Shown: piece after piece, positions 1 through 8,399 of the stretch | Layout of the letters: each line of letters opens with the position of its first letter | Position numbering within the stretch: the first letter of the stretch is position 1 | NCBI RefSeq assembly: GCF_014197535.1 | Contig: NZ_JACIFV010000002.1 | Coordinates: 310,001 to 374,000, forward strand | DNA from: Rhizobium aethiopicum | Lineage (GTDB): Bacteria > Pseudomonadota > Alphaproteobacteria > Rhizobiales > Rhizobiaceae | Direction: 5' to 3' | DNA length: 64,000 bases | The notes under the pieces: model-generated | What the model saw: only the letters and a program-made list of their open reading frames with translations | Database searches by the model: none | What the model was told of the DNA's origin: nothing | Translations under genes and position numbers: made by a program

Positions 1-1
1 C

Positions 2-424
2 GCGGCCTCGGCGGCTGCGCGAAATCTCGGCCGCAATTCAATCGTCTGCGGGCTGACAGCGCTGTTGCCGCTGATTATCGGCCCGATCACTCAGGTATAT
101 CGAGGCTTCGCTCCAGCATTCGGCTGGCTCTTGACGCTCGTTTTCTGCGGGATCGTCCTTGCGCTGGCGATCCATCTCCTTTTCGATGCGCTGCTGTTTC
201 GCCTCGCGTCGAGCCACGAGACAGAGGCCGCCGGTCTTGCCGCCGTTGACGACCTGCTCTCCCGGATGCAGCTTCGCAAGCCTGACGGGACACCGCCTGG
301 CCTCGAGAGGCGGATTGCCGGATCGCGCCGTATCGTCTGGCGGCAGCGTTTTGCGCTCGCCATCAGTCTCTTGATTTTCGCGATCCTACTGTTCACTGCG
401 AGCGACGGACAGCCGCTGTGCTGA
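2..424 (+). CDS. C-terminal part of an integral membrane protein
   Basis: The reading frame is open from the left edge to a TGA at 422-424, so the true start lies outside the window; a TTG at 65 would be an unlikely internal start. The visible 140 residues hold about three hydrophobic segments: one around the sequence GLTALLPLIIG, one around FGWLLTLVFCGIVLALAIHL, and one near the C-terminus (FALAISLLIFAILLF). A basic, charged loop lies between the last two. I do not recognise the family. The next gene is convergent. Function unknown. Confidence 0.5.
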   Translation, partial: AASAAARNLGRNSIVCGLTALLPLIIGPITQVYRGFAPAFGWLLTLVFCGIVLALAIHLLFDALLFRLASSHETEAAGLAAVDDLLSRMQLRKPDGTPPGLERRIAGSRRIVWRQRFALAISLLIFAILLFTASDGQPLC

Positions 425-492
425 ACCGCATGCCGTTGCGTATATCGCAGTCTTGCCGACCCATCGGCGCGTTCAGCCAGTGCCGACTTCTC

Positions 493-1635
493 TCAGCCGC
501 GCCCCGATATGATCGACGCGTCCACGTCGTTGATGTCGCGCTTGCCGCAGAGCGCCATGGTGATGTCCATCTCCTTGCGGATGATGTCGAGCGCCAGCGT
601 GACGCCGTCCTTGCCCATGGCGCCGAGCCCGTAAAGAAAGGGGCGGCCGATATAGGTGCCCTTCGCGCCGAGCGCCACGGCCTTCAACACGTCCTGGCCG
701 GAGCGGATGCCGCCGTCGAGATGGACTTCGATGCGGTGGCCGACGGCGTCGACGATTGAAGGCAGCATGCTAATCGAGGAGGGGGCGCCGTCGAGCTGGC
801 GGCCGCCGTGGTTGGAGACGATGATTGCATCGGCGCCGGTGTCGGCGGCTGCCTTGGCGTCTTCCGGATCGAGGATGCCCTTGATGATCAGCGGGCCGCC
901 CCATTGCTCCTTGATCCAGGCGACATCGGTCCAGGAGAGCCGTGGGTCGAATTGCTCGTGCGCAAACTTGGGCACGGAGGCGACATTGGCGACGTTCTTG
1001 GCATGGCCGACGATATTGCCGAAGTAGCGGCGCTTCGTCTGCAGCATATCAAGGCACCAGAGGGGCCGGGTTGCCATCTGCCAGATATGTTTCGCGGTCA
1101 ATTTCGGCGGGGCCGAGAGACCGTTGCGCAGGTCCTTATGGCGCTGGCCGAGGATCTGCAGGTCGGCGGTCAGCACCAGCGCCGAGCATCTCGCCGCCTT
1201 GGCGCGACGGATGAGGTCGAGGACGAAATCCTTGTCCCTCATCACGTAGAGCTGGAACCAGAAGGGACGCGTCGTCACCGAGGCGACATCCTCGATCGAG
1301 CAGATGCTCATCGTCGAAAGCGTGAAGGGAACGCCGAATTCTTCCGCCGCGCGCGCCGCCAGCATCTCGCCATCGGCATGCTGCATCCCGGTCATGCCGG
1401 TCGGCGCCAGCGCTACAGGCATCGATACTTTCTGGCCGATCATCGTCGTTTCGAGCGTGCGGTTGGTCATGTCGACCAGCACGCGCTGGCGGAGCTTGAT
1501 CTCACTGAAATCGCTCTCATTGGCCCGATAGGTGGACTCCGTCCAGGCGCCCGAATCCGCATAGTCGAAGAACATTTTCGGCACGCGGCGCTGCGCGAGT
1601 TTTTTCAGATCGGCGATGGTGAGCGGAGCAGCCAT
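493..1635 (-). CDS. lldD: FMN-dependent L-lactate dehydrogenase / alpha-hydroxy-acid oxidase family
   Basis: Oxidises L-lactate (or a related 2-hydroxy acid) to the keto acid with FMN, feeding electrons to the respiratory chain at the inner membrane. The 380-residue length matches the family. The substrate-binding and catalytic segment SNHGGRQLDG holds the active-site His at about residue 275. It is followed by the FMN-phosphate segment DGGIRSGQDVLKAVALGAKG and IGRPFLYG. I prefer the ATG at 1635 over an upstream GTG at 1650, because GAAGG sits about 8 bases before the ATG and the protein then begins like relatives. The exact substrate cannot be fixed from sequence; glycolate or mandelate relatives share the fold. 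It appears to be a single-gene unit with no lactate permease alongside. Confidence 0.88.
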   Translation of the reverse strand: MAAPLTIADLKKLAQRRVPKMFFDYADSGAWTESTYRANESDFSEIKLRQRVLVDMTNRTLETTMIGQKVSMPVALAPTGMTGMQHADGEMLAARAAEEFGVPFTLSTMSICSIEDVASVTTRPFWFQLYVMRDKDFVLDLIRRAKAARCSALVLTADLQILGQRHKDLRNGLSAPPKLTAKHIWQMATRPLWCLDMLQTKRRYFGNIVGHAKNVANVASVPKFAHEQFDPRLSWTDVAWIKEQWGGPLIIKGILDPEDAKAAADTGADAIIVSNHGGRQLDGAPSSISMLPSIVDAVGHRIEVHLDGGIRSGQDVLKAVALGAKGTYIGRPFLYGLGAMGKDGVTLALDIIRKEMDITMALCGKRDINDVDASIISGRG

Positions 1636-1713
1636 AAATGGAACCTTCACATCTGAACGCGGCTATCGTCCGTAGCATGAAATTTGCACGAGTATTATGG
1701 GGAATCGGCAGTG

Positions 1714-2091
1714 TCAGGCAGCTTTTCGGATGCGGATCGGTTGAATCAAAATATCCAGCGGAATGTCGAGATGTTCATGCAATCGCCGGATCATGTCGAG
1801 TGACAATGCGCGCTTTCTATTGAGGATCTCGGCCACCCGTCCGCGACTGCCGAGAATGGGTTCCAGATCCTTCCGCGCCAGCCCCTGCTGTTCCATCCGG
1901 AAGAGGATCGCATCGATCGGGTCCGGCAGGTCGATCGGATATCGTGTCGTTTCATAGGCATCGATCAGCGTTGCCAGGATGTCGAGCTTGTCGGCTTCGG
2001 GCGAGCCGTCTTTCGCGCCCCAGAGCTGCTTCAGCAGCAGGAAAGCGTCTTCATAATCGTCGTCGTTGCGGATGGGTTTCAGCTCATTCAT
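1714..2091 (-). CDS. higA: HigA-type antitoxin, helix-turn-helix protein
   Basis: Antitoxin of a type II module. It binds and neutralises the preceding toxin and, in this family, represses the shared promoter. The 125-residue protein has an acidic N-terminal part (MNELKPIRNDDDYEDAF) and a C-terminal XRE-like helix-turn-helix (QQGLARKDLEPILGSRGRVAEILNRKRALS). The ATG at 2091 overlaps the end of higB by 8 bases, which favours it over an upstream in-frame ATG at 2181. The order toxin first, antitoxin second is the reverse of most type II systems and is a hallmark of higBA. Confidence 0.85.
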   Translation of the reverse strand: MNELKPIRNDDDYEDAFLLLKQLWGAKDGSPEADKLDILATLIDAYETTRYPIDLPDPIDAILFRMEQQGLARKDLEPILGSRGRVAEILNRKRALSLDMIRRLHEHLDIPLDILIQPIRIRKAA

Positions 2092-2404
2092 GTTCCACCG
2101 TCGCTGCGTCGATCCTGTCATAGTTGCGATGCGTACCGATCCATTTGATCCAGGCGATTGACCGTACGAAATCGATGGCAACGATCAGCCTGTAGTCGTT
2201 TCCCTTGATGTTGAAGACGATCCGCTCGGCATTGACGACGCTTGCATGGGCATATCGCTTCTTCACATCGGACATGGATTTCCAATCCGCCTTGCTGACT
2301 TCGTGAAACCACGTATCGAGAGCAGCCTTCAACGCGGCCTGACCCTTTTGACCATCAGGGCTTTCAACAAACTGAGTGAGGGTGCGCCGGGCGATTACCC
2401 TCAT
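2084..2404 (-). CDS. higB: HigB-type toxin (RelE-fold mRNA interferase)
   Basis: Predicted ribosome-dependent mRNA endonuclease of the HigB branch of the RelE/ParE superfamily. The 106 residues fit. The recognisable segments are the N-terminal MRVIARRTLTQFVE, the middle DWKSMSDVKKRYAHASVV, and the C-terminal core RIVFNIKGNDYRLIVAIDF...AWIKWIGTHRNYDRID, typical of the HigB family. The gene precedes and overlaps higA, so the two are co-translated. Activity depends on basic residues such as the Arg/His pair in GTHRNYDR, which are present, so the module looks intact. Confidence 0.87.
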   Translation of the reverse strand: MRVIARRTLTQFVESPDGQKGQAALKAALDTWFHEVSKADWKSMSDVKKRYAHASVVNAERIVFNIKGNDYRLIVAIDFVRSIAWIKWIGTHRNYDRIDAATVEHE

Positions 2405-2447
2405 GATGAGATCATATCACGCTCCCATTTTGGGAGCAATAGAGGTA

Positions 2448-3758
2448 TCATCGAAGCACCGCTTTCAAAGCGACGCCCGCCACGTAAGTCTCCGCGATCG
2501 CTCTGTCGTCGCCCATCGTCTGCAGCAGGAAGAGTTCCTCGGGCAGGGTCTTCACCGTTTCCATCTTCAACGCCATGGCCGGGGTCGCGGCCGCGTCGAG
2601 GACGACGAGGTCGGCTTCGGTGCCGGGTTCCAGCGTGCCGATCCGGTCGGCGAGCGAGAGCGCCTCGGCATTGCCGCGGGTCATCAGATAATAGCTTTCC
2701 AGCGGATTCAACCGTTCGCCGAGCAACTGCTGGATCTTGTAGGCCTCGTCCATTGTTTTCAGCATCGAATAGCTGGAGCCGCCGCCGATATCGGTGGCGA
2801 CACCGATGCGGACCGGGTTTTGGCGCCGCGTCAGCGCCTTCAGCGGAAAGAGACCGGAGCCGAGGAAGAGGTTTGAGGTCGGGCAATGGACGGCGACGGC
2901 GCCGGCGTCGCTCATGACATCGGCCTCGCGTTCGGACAGGTGGATGGCGTGGCCGAAGAGACTCTTCGGCCCGAGCAGGCCGTAGCGGGCGTAAATGTCG
3001 GTATAGTCGATCGCCTCGGGATAGAGCTCGCAGGTGAACTTGATCTCGTCGTGGTTTTCCGAAAGGTGTGTCTGGATGTGCAAGTCGGGAAATTCGCGGG
3101 CGAGCGCCGAGGTCGCCTCCATCTGCGCCGGCGTCGAGGTGATGGCGAAGCGCGGGGTGATGGCGACGTGGTTGCGGCCCTTGCCGTGCCATTCCGCTAT
3201 CACCTGGCGGGTCTCGTCATAACCCATCTCAGGCGTGTCGAGCAGACCCTGCGGGGCGTTGCGGTCCATCATCACCTTGCCGCCGACCATGCGCATATTG
3301 CGCTTCATCGCCTCGGCGAAAAAGGCGTCAGCCGAGGTCTTGTGCACGGAGCAGTAGGCGACCGCCGTCGTCGTGCCGTGGCGGATCAGTTCATCGTAGA
3401 AATGTGTGGCGATCCTTTGCGCATGCGCGCTCTCGACGAAGCGGCATTCCTCGGGGAAAGTGTAGGTATTCAGCCATTCGAGCAGGTTGGCGGCATAGGA
3501 GGCGATCACCTGCATCTGCGGAAAATGCAGGTGCATGTCGATGAAGCCGGGCATAATGAGATGCGGGCGGTGGTCGATCTCGGCCGCGCCTTCGGCGGCT
3601 TTCGCCTTGACGTCGGCATAGGGACCGACTGCTGCGATCAGCCCGTCCTCGATCAGCAGGCCACCGTCTTCCTCGTAGAGATAACTCTGGCTGTCGGCGA
3701 GACTCAGCGGCGCGCGATGGAAGGAGAGGAGGCGGCCGCGGAGAAGTGTCGTCGTCAT
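2448..3758 (-). CDS. guaD: guanine deaminase
   Basis: Hydrolyses guanine to xanthine and ammonia in the cytoplasm. This amidohydrolase of 436 residues carries the metal-binding PGFIDMHLHFPQ motif near residue 70, followed by Q-rich guanine-binding sequence and NTYTFPEECRF, which is typical of GuaD. Further ligands are seen in THLSENHDEI and GHAIHLSE, and the TDIGGGSSYSML segment near residue 315 supplies the catalytic Asp. Its ATG overlaps the stop of puuD as ATGA, so the two are translationally coupled. With xdhABC upstream on the same strand the product xanthine is converted to urate. Confidence 0.95.
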   Translation of the reverse strand: MTTTLLRGRLLSFHRAPLSLADSQSYLYEEDGGLLIEDGLIAAVGPYADVKAKAAEGAAEIDHRPHLIMPGFIDMHLHFPQMQVIASYAANLLEWLNTYTFPEECRFVESAHAQRIATHFYDELIRHGTTTAVAYCSVHKTSADAFFAEAMKRNMRMVGGKVMMDRNAPQGLLDTPEMGYDETRQVIAEWHGKGRNHVAITPRFAITSTPAQMEATSALAREFPDLHIQTHLSENHDEIKFTCELYPEAIDYTDIYARYGLLGPKSLFGHAIHLSEREADVMSDAGAVAVHCPTSNLFLGSGLFPLKALTRRQNPVRIGVATDIGGGSSYSMLKTMDEAYKIQQLLGERLNPLESYYLMTRGNAEALSLADRIGTLEPGTEADLVVLDAAATPAMALKMETVKTLPEELFLLQTMGDDRAIAETYVAGVALKAVLR

Positions 3759-4993
3759 TGTTTCTTGCCTTCGACTGCGCTTTCGAACCAGGCGACGAGC
3801 AGCCTGCGTTCGTCCGGCGTAATATCGGTCACGTTGCCGGGCGGCATGGCATGGCTGCGGCCCGCCTGTATATAGATTTCTCTGGCATGGGCGGCAATTT
3901 CCGCGTCGTTTTCGAGTATTACGCCCTTCGGCGGCCGCACGACGCCTTCATAGGCGGGCTCGGCGGCATGGCACATGGAACAGCGTGTCGAGACCAGTTG
4001 CTTGACGGCCGGAAAATGCGGATTTCCGGCGAATTGCTGGAAGGCGGGCGCGACTGCGGCCGCATCCGTCTCGCCCGTCAGCTGCGTCGGCACGGTCGAA
4101 AACCACATGATCAGGATGAAGAGGATGACGGTGACGATCCAGGTCCAGGTCGGCCGGCCTTTCCTCGCATGGGTGGTGTTGAACCAGTGGCGGATGGTGA
4201 CGCCCATCAGGAAGACCAGCGCCGCAATCACCCAGTTGAACGCCGTGCCGAAGGCCAGCGGATAATGGTTCGACAGCATGAAGAAAATGACGGGCAGCGT
4301 CAGGTAGTTGTTGTGCAGCGAACGCTGCTTGGCGATCTGCCCGTATTTAGGATCGGGCGTGCGCCCGGCGATGAGATCGGCAACGACAATCTTCTGGTTC
4401 GGGATGATGATCATGAAGACGTTCGCGGACATGATCGTCGCGGTGAAAGCGCCGAGATGCAGGAAGGCGGCGCGCCCGGTGAAGAGCTGCGTATAGCCCC
4501 AGGCCATGAAGACCAGCACCACATAGAGCACCGCCATCAGCCCCCAGGTGTTGCGGCCAAGCGGGGATTTGCACAGCAGGTCGTAGACGATCCAGCCGAA
4601 GGCAAGCGATGCCAACGAGATCAGGATCGCGACGGGCGGACTGATATCGAGGACGTGGCGATCGATGAGAAAAAGGTCGGCGCCGCCGTAATAGACGATG
4701 CAGAGCATCAGGAAGCCGGAGATCCAGGTGAAATAGCTCTCATATTTGAACCAAGTGAGATGCTCCGGCATCTGAGCGGGCGCCACCAGATATTTCTGGA
4801 TATGATAGAAGCCGCCGCCATGCACCTGCCATTCCTCGCCATAGGCGCCGGGCGGCAGATGCGGTCGTTTCACCAGCCCGAGGTCGAGGGCGATGAAATA
4901 GAAGGACGATCCGATCCAGGCGATCGCGGTGACGACATGGAACCAGCGGGCCGCGAAGGCGAGCCATTCCCATGCTATGGCATATTCATACAT
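3755..4993 (-). CDS. puuD: membrane cytochrome-c-type urate oxidase PuuD
   Basis: Oxidises urate to 5-hydroxyisourate, passing electrons to its own cytochrome c domain rather than to oxygen. The family was characterised in Agrobacterium (established knowledge). The 412-residue protein begins with a membrane segment AWEWLAFAARWFHVVTAIAWIGSSFYFI and has about eight hydrophobic helices. It ends with a periplasmic haem-binding CSMCH motif near residue 340, with a Met (HAMPPGN) as likely sixth ligand. It lies directly upstream of guaD with a 4-base ATGA overlap. Downstream enzymes (HIU hydrolase, OHCU decarboxylase, allantoinase) are not in the window. Confidence 0.92.
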   Translation of the reverse strand: MYEYAIAWEWLAFAARWFHVVTAIAWIGSSFYFIALDLGLVKRPHLPPGAYGEEWQVHGGGFYHIQKYLVAPAQMPEHLTWFKYESYFTWISGFLMLCIVYYGGADLFLIDRHVLDISPPVAILISLASLAFGWIVYDLLCKSPLGRNTWGLMAVLYVVLVFMAWGYTQLFTGRAAFLHLGAFTATIMSANVFMIIIPNQKIVVADLIAGRTPDPKYGQIAKQRSLHNNYLTLPVIFFMLSNHYPLAFGTAFNWVIAALVFLMGVTIRHWFNTTHARKGRPTWTWIVTVILFILIMWFSTVPTQLTGETDAAAVAPAFQQFAGNPHFPAVKQLVSTRCSMCHAAEPAYEGVVRPPKGVILENDAEIAAHAREIYIQAGRSHAMPPGNVTDITPDERRLLVAWFESAVEGKKQ

Positions 4994-5346
4994 CGAGTTC
5001 CCCTATCTTCCTCCGACTCGCGACATTGCGGAAATTTTGGCGGGGAGGAAAGAGGAGAATGATGAACCTCACAGGCCCTTCGCAAGGCGGCGGGCCGAGG
5101 CGGGACGCTGGCAGTCGCCATTGGTTTCGCCTATGTTGGCGACCGCTGACGCATCGCCGATCTGTCGTCCCGTGCCTAAAAGCTGCCGAGAAGGCCATGC
5201 ATTATGACTGTCTCATACTGGATTTGCAAAGATTTGCCGATCTTGAAACTATGATGAGCAGATACAGTTAGGTTTTGCAGGCCGCCGGCATGAAATAATA
5301 AGAAACGTTAGATATCGGCGGCGCATTCATCGACGGAGAGATGCCC
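4994..5346. other. intergenic region upstream of puuD and of the small secreted gene
   Basis: About 350 bases without a convincing gene. It must hold the puuD-guaD promoter on the minus strand. A GGAGGAAAGAGGAGA purine run at 5043-5057 just before an ATG at 5059 looks like a ribosome binding site, but the 70-codon frame that follows has no recognisable or protein-like composition, so I do not call it. Confidence 0.4.
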
Positions 5347-5679
5347 ATGCGCAGCATTCTGACGTGTGTGATGATGGCATACGCATCGTTGGCGACGGCT
5401 CACGACGCACCTTCGGGGTGGAGTTATGACCCCTATTGCTGCAATGGCGACAGTCATAATGGCGATTGCCAGATGATTCCGTCGAAAAGCGTGGCGGTGA
5501 CGCCAAACGGATATCGTGTGACGCTGCTGCCGGGCGACCACCGGCTCGTCACGCATGCTCACGTCTTTCTGCTGCCGATGACGAAGGCCATGCAGTCCGG
5601 CGATGGTGATTATCACCTCTGTCTGTTCCCTAACGAGAACACACCGCGCTGCTTCTACGCGCCGGAAATGGGATTTTGA
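5347..5679 (+). CDS. small Cys-rich exported protein
   Basis: A 110-residue protein with an N-terminal signal peptide (MRSILTCVMMAYASLATAHD, cleavage likely before HDAPSGW). The mature part of about 90 residues has five cysteines in YDPYCCNGDSHNGDCQM, HLCLF and PRCFYAPEMGF, suggesting disulfides in the periplasm. The ATG at 5347 is preferred over 5341 because GGAGAG lies six bases before it and directly abuts the other. I do not recognise a named family; similar short proteins are common hypothetical genes in rhizobia. Its neighbours give no functional hint. Confidence 0.7.
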   Translation: MRSILTCVMMAYASLATAHDAPSGWSYDPYCCNGDSHNGDCQMIPSKSVAVTPNGYRVTLLPGDHRLVTHAHVFLLPMTKAMQSGDGDYHLCLFPNENTPRCFYAPEMGF

Positions 5680-5733
5680 AGCCAAACGTAGCAAGTCCGG
5701 TTCGGCGTGATTGGCGCTGATGTGTTTGCCGGA

Positions 5734-6630
5734 TTAACTTCCGGCGGCTTTCATCTCTTCCAGGATCCAATTGCGGAAGGCCTTGATCTTCGGCACGTTG
5801 CGGCGATTTTCAGGATAGGCGAGCCAGTAGGCTTTGCCGTCGCTGCGGGTCAGGTCGAAAGGCTGATAGAGCCGGCCGAGTGCGATTTCGGCCGCGTAGA
5901 AGGCCGGATGGAGGATGGCGACGCCGTGACCGGCGATCGCCGCATCGGCTTCCACCGCCTGCGAGCCGAGCTGGTTGCGCGGGCGCCGGTCGAGATCCGT
6001 CTCCGTGACGCCGGCTGCCTCGAACCATTGTTTCCACCAGATGTCGCCGGCGTCGAAGAGGTCGAATTTCAGGAGATCGCGCGGCTCCCTGATGCCGCCT
6101 GCCGATTCCGCCAGTTTCGGACTCAGCATCGGGGTGAATTCAAGTCCCATCAGCCGGTGCAGCGTCAGCCCAGGCCAGTTGCCATCGCCCCAGCGGATGC
6201 CGACGTCGATCTGCTCGCGAGCGAAGTCGATGATGTCGGAGGTCGCCTGAAACCGAACCGCGACCGCCGGATGCTTCAAATGGAAGGAGCCGAGGCGCGG
6301 CGCCAGCCATTTCGAGGCGAAGGTATGGGTCGAACTAATGGCGAGCGTGCCTTCGACGCTGTCGCGCGCCGTTGCCATCGCGTCATGCAGCATGGCGAAG
6401 GCTTCGGTCACCTTCGGCGCCAGCCGCTCGCCGGTCTCCGTCAGCGCGATCTGGCGCGGGCGGCGCAGGAAGAGCGGCTCGCCGACATTCTCCTCCAGCA
6501 ATTTGATCTGATAGCTGACGGCCGTCTGCGTCATGCCGAGCTCGTCGCCCGCCTTGGTGAAACTGCCGAGCCGGGCAGCGGCCTCGAAGACGCGCAGCGC
6601 ATTCAGCGGAAATTGCTTCGAGAGTTTCAT
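5734..6630 (-). CDS. LysR-family transcriptional regulator, GcvA-like
   Basis: The 298-residue protein has an N-terminal winged helix-turn-helix (LNALRVFEAAARLGSFTKAGDELGMTQTAVSYQIKLLEE) and a periplasmic-binding-like effector domain from about residue 90. The PLNALRVFEAAARLGSFTKA start and the DIGIRWGDG-type segment (VGIRWGDGNWPG) resemble the GcvA branch. It is divergent from a small DUF1127-like gene and lies between puuD and xdhC, so control of purine catabolism is plausible by position, but no effector can be inferred. An inverted repeat in the divergent promoter could be its operator. Confidence 0.88.
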   Translation of the reverse strand: MKLSKQFPLNALRVFEAAARLGSFTKAGDELGMTQTAVSYQIKLLEENVGEPLFLRRPRQIALTETGERLAPKVTEAFAMLHDAMATARDSVEGTLAISSTHTFASKWLAPRLGSFHLKHPAVAVRFQATSDIIDFAREQIDVGIRWGDGNWPGLTLHRLMGLEFTPMLSPKLAESAGGIREPRDLLKFDLFDAGDIWWKQWFEAAGVTETDLDRRPRNQLGSQAVEADAAIAGHGVAILHPAFYAAEIALGRLYQPFDLTRSDGKAYWLAYPENRRNVPKIKAFRNWILEEMKAAGS

Positions 6631-6673
6631 GGATAAGTTCTCTTGATGCAGGCAGACGGTCGTTCGATTGGAA

Positions 6674-6701
6674 TTGCAGCATTTTTAGCGACAGACTGCA
6701 A
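6674..6701. promoter_or_regulatory. possible LysR operator in a divergent promoter
   Basis: TTGCAG and CTGCAA form a 6-base inverted repeat separated by 16 bases. It lies between the LysR gene (start at 6630) and the divergent small gene (start at 6732). LysR proteins usually bind dyads near their own promoter, so position and symmetry fit; the arm length is short enough that chance cannot be excluded. Confidence 0.35.
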
Positions 6702-6731
6702 CTCATACCATCAATCTGACGAGGTGACGTC

Positions 6732-6935
6732 ATGGATTGCCATGCTATTGAAGAGAGCCGGCCGCAACAGATCAGCAGCGTTTTCCTGCGCCTTGCCGGC
6801 TGGTTGTCAGGCAGCGCGCACCGCTTCTGCCGTCTGCCGCGGCTCGATCTTTCCGCCACACCGGACCGCGTCAAGCGCGACCTCGGTTTCCTCGACGGGC
6901 GTGATCCCTATTACGAGGACGAGCGCATGCGGTAG
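6732..6935 (+). CDS. small DUF1127-like protein
   Basis: A 67-residue basic protein ending in DRVKRDLGFLDGRDPYYEDERMR. The RDLGFLDGR part resembles the C-terminal motif of the short YjiS/DUF1127 proteins abundant in rhizobia, some of which take part in RNA turnover and phosphate or carbon metabolism (known for the family). The start ATG follows GAGGTGACGTC. The gene is divergent from the LysR gene, and its last 25 bases overlap the end of xdhC on the other strand. The family assignment rests on a short motif and is tentative. Confidence 0.5.
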   Translation: MDCHAIEESRPQQISSVFLRLAGWLSGSAHRFCRLPRLDLSATPDRVKRDLGFLDGRDPYYEDERMR

Positions 6936-7726
6936 GCCGTAAGCGCCGTCAGGATCTCGGCGGCGGTCATCGCGGCGATCACTTCCGGGCGCTTGTCCCT
7001 GACCGCGGAGCCGCCGATCGGCAGCGTCAGCCGCTCCATCCAGCCGCGCTCGCCGCCGCCTTCGCGCAAAAGCCAGCTTGCGAAGGTGGCGCGTTTGGTC
7101 GCGGAACCGATCATGCCGGTATAGGCGAGGTCGGTTCTCTCCAGCGCCTCGCGGGCGATGAGGAAATCAAGCGCGTGGTCATGGGTCAGAATGACGACCG
7201 CGCCGCCCGCGGGAATATCTTTCACCAGCGCTTCCGGCATCGGCACGAGCCGGGTCTTGGTTTCATCCGGCAGGTTGGCCAGTTCTTCCTGTCTCGTTTC
7301 GACGACCGTTACCGACAGCGGCAGCGGCGCAAGGGCTGCCGCCAGCGCTCGGCCGACATGGCCGGCGCCGAAGAGAAAGACCTCCGGCAGGCGCTCGATC
7401 TCGCCGGCAAGCCTTGCCTCGAGCTCATCCGTCAGCGCCTGTGTCAGCCGCCGAAACCGCAGTTGCGTGCGTCCGCCGCAGCACTGGCCGATTTCCGGGC
7501 CGAGCGGGATGTCCATGGTAAGGGCTCCGCCGGTTCCAGCCAGCATCTCGCGCGCATTTGCGATTGCCATGAACTCGAACTGGCCGCCGCCGATGGTGCC
7601 CCACAATGCGGTTGGCGAGACGAGCATGAAGGCGCCGGCCTCGCGTGGGGTGGAGCCTTGCGTGCCGGTGATATCGACGAGGATTGCGTCGGGGTGGGCA
7701 ACGAGAAAGGTCGGGAGGTCAGTCAT
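6911..7726 (-). CDS. xdhC: xanthine dehydrogenase accessory protein XdhC
   Basis: Binds molybdenum cofactor, promotes its sulfuration and inserts it into XdhB; it is not part of the mature enzyme (family knowledge). The 271 residues contain the N-terminal VDITGTQGSTPREAGAFMLV and GTIGGGQFEFMAI motifs and a C-terminal Rossmann-like part beginning LFGAGHVGRALAAALAPLP. Conserved Cys residues appear in GPEIGQCCGG. The ATG at 7726 is favoured over a GTG at 7729. It is third in the xdhA-xdhB-xdhC order, separated from xdhB by a broken DUF559 gene and repeats. Confidence 0.93.
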   Translation of the reverse strand: MTDLPTFLVAHPDAILVDITGTQGSTPREAGAFMLVSPTALWGTIGGGQFEFMAIANAREMLAGTGGALTMDIPLGPEIGQCCGGRTQLRFRRLTQALTDELEARLAGEIERLPEVFLFGAGHVGRALAAALAPLPLSVTVVETRQEELANLPDETKTRLVPMPEALVKDIPAGGAVVILTHDHALDFLIAREALERTDLAYTGMIGSATKRATFASWLLREGGGERGWMERLTLPIGGSAVRDKRPEVIAAMTAAEILTALTAYRMRSSS

Positions 7727-7765
7727 CACTGATGGACCTCGCGACCTTGGGAGTATGCCGCGAAG

Positions 7766-7962
7766 ACCCCCTCATCCGACCCTTCGGGCCACCTTCTCCC
7801 CGCTGGGGAGAAGAGGGAGATCGCCGCTTCGCCGTTGATCCCATCATCCGTTCTAAAAGGGCGCTCTCCGGTGCAACAGTTCGGACAGGCAGTGCGCGAG
7901 AGGCTTGCTTCCTCTTCTCCCCGGCGGGGAGAAGGTGGCCCGAAGGGTCGGATGAGGGGGCC
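7766..7962. repeat. inverted pair of CCCCTCATCCG-type intergenic palindromes
   Basis: Two copies of one element face each other: 7766-7818 reads CCCCCTCATCCGACCCTTCG then GGCCACCTTCTCCCC, and 7911-7962 is its reverse complement. Each copy also contains a short internal hairpin (CTCCCC/GGGGAG). The same family recurs at 10777-10892 and, in shortened form, at 58656-58684. Such mosaic palindromes are typical intergenic repeats of rhizobial chromosomes. Confidence 0.85.
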
Positions 7963-7975
7963 TGGTTCAAGTGCA

Positions 7976-8399
7976 TTACGTTTTCACACCCTCGGAACGA
8001 ACGATCGCAGGATAGAAGCGAAGGATATCATCTCGCTGGAATATTCGCCCTTCAAGTGCCGTAAGGATCGTCTCGAGGACTGCGTGATTCCAAAATCGGA
8101 GGATCGAATAGCCGGCCTGGTTTAGCCACAAGGTCCGAGCCATGTCAGACATATTGTCGGCATGTTGAAATCCATCGATTTCGACAATCAGTGCGCTCTT
8201 CGCGACATAGAAAATCGGCGATGTAGGTCCCGAGGGGAGCTTGTCGCGTAAACTTATATCCATTCAGCCGTCGATTTCGCAGATCGCCCCAAAGCCGATA
8301 CTCATCTTCAGTTTCGGTTTGGCGTAGTTTGCGGGCCTGACGAGTTTTGCCTGGACGTCTCTTCCTAATATCTTCGGGATCGGACATCTCAGCCGTCAT
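7976..8399 (-). pseudogene. frameshifted DUF559 (endonuclease-fold) gene
   Basis: Two adjacent frames together encode a DUF559 protein. The first (8399 down to about 8200) reads RLWGDLRNRRLNGYKFTRQ, APLGTYIADFLCRE. The second (about 8203 down to 7976) continues SALIVEIDGFQHADNMSDMA with GYSILRFWNHAVLETILTAL. The break falls in cgcgaagagcgca at about 8193-8205, where one base too many (or two too few) shifts the frame. DUF559 proteins are small Vsr/MutH-like putative nucleases of unknown role. The ATG at 8399 directly follows the xdhB stop at 8400-8402, so the gene sat in the xdh operon. A sequencing error is possible. Confidence 0.75.

Noticed and set aside
3746..5062. 438-codon plus-strand frame opposite puuD
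   Set aside because: Charged shadow composition, while the sense strand encodes membrane helices and a CSMCH haem motif.
5059..5271. 70-codon frame after a strong purine-rich ribosome-binding-like sequence
   Set aside because: The translation is not protein-like, contains no motif, and an alternative frame in the same place looks equally good; a real product cannot be supported.
7766..7962. CRISPR-like repeats
   Set aside because: There are only two facing palindromes with no regular spacers; the family occurs as isolated intergenic copies.
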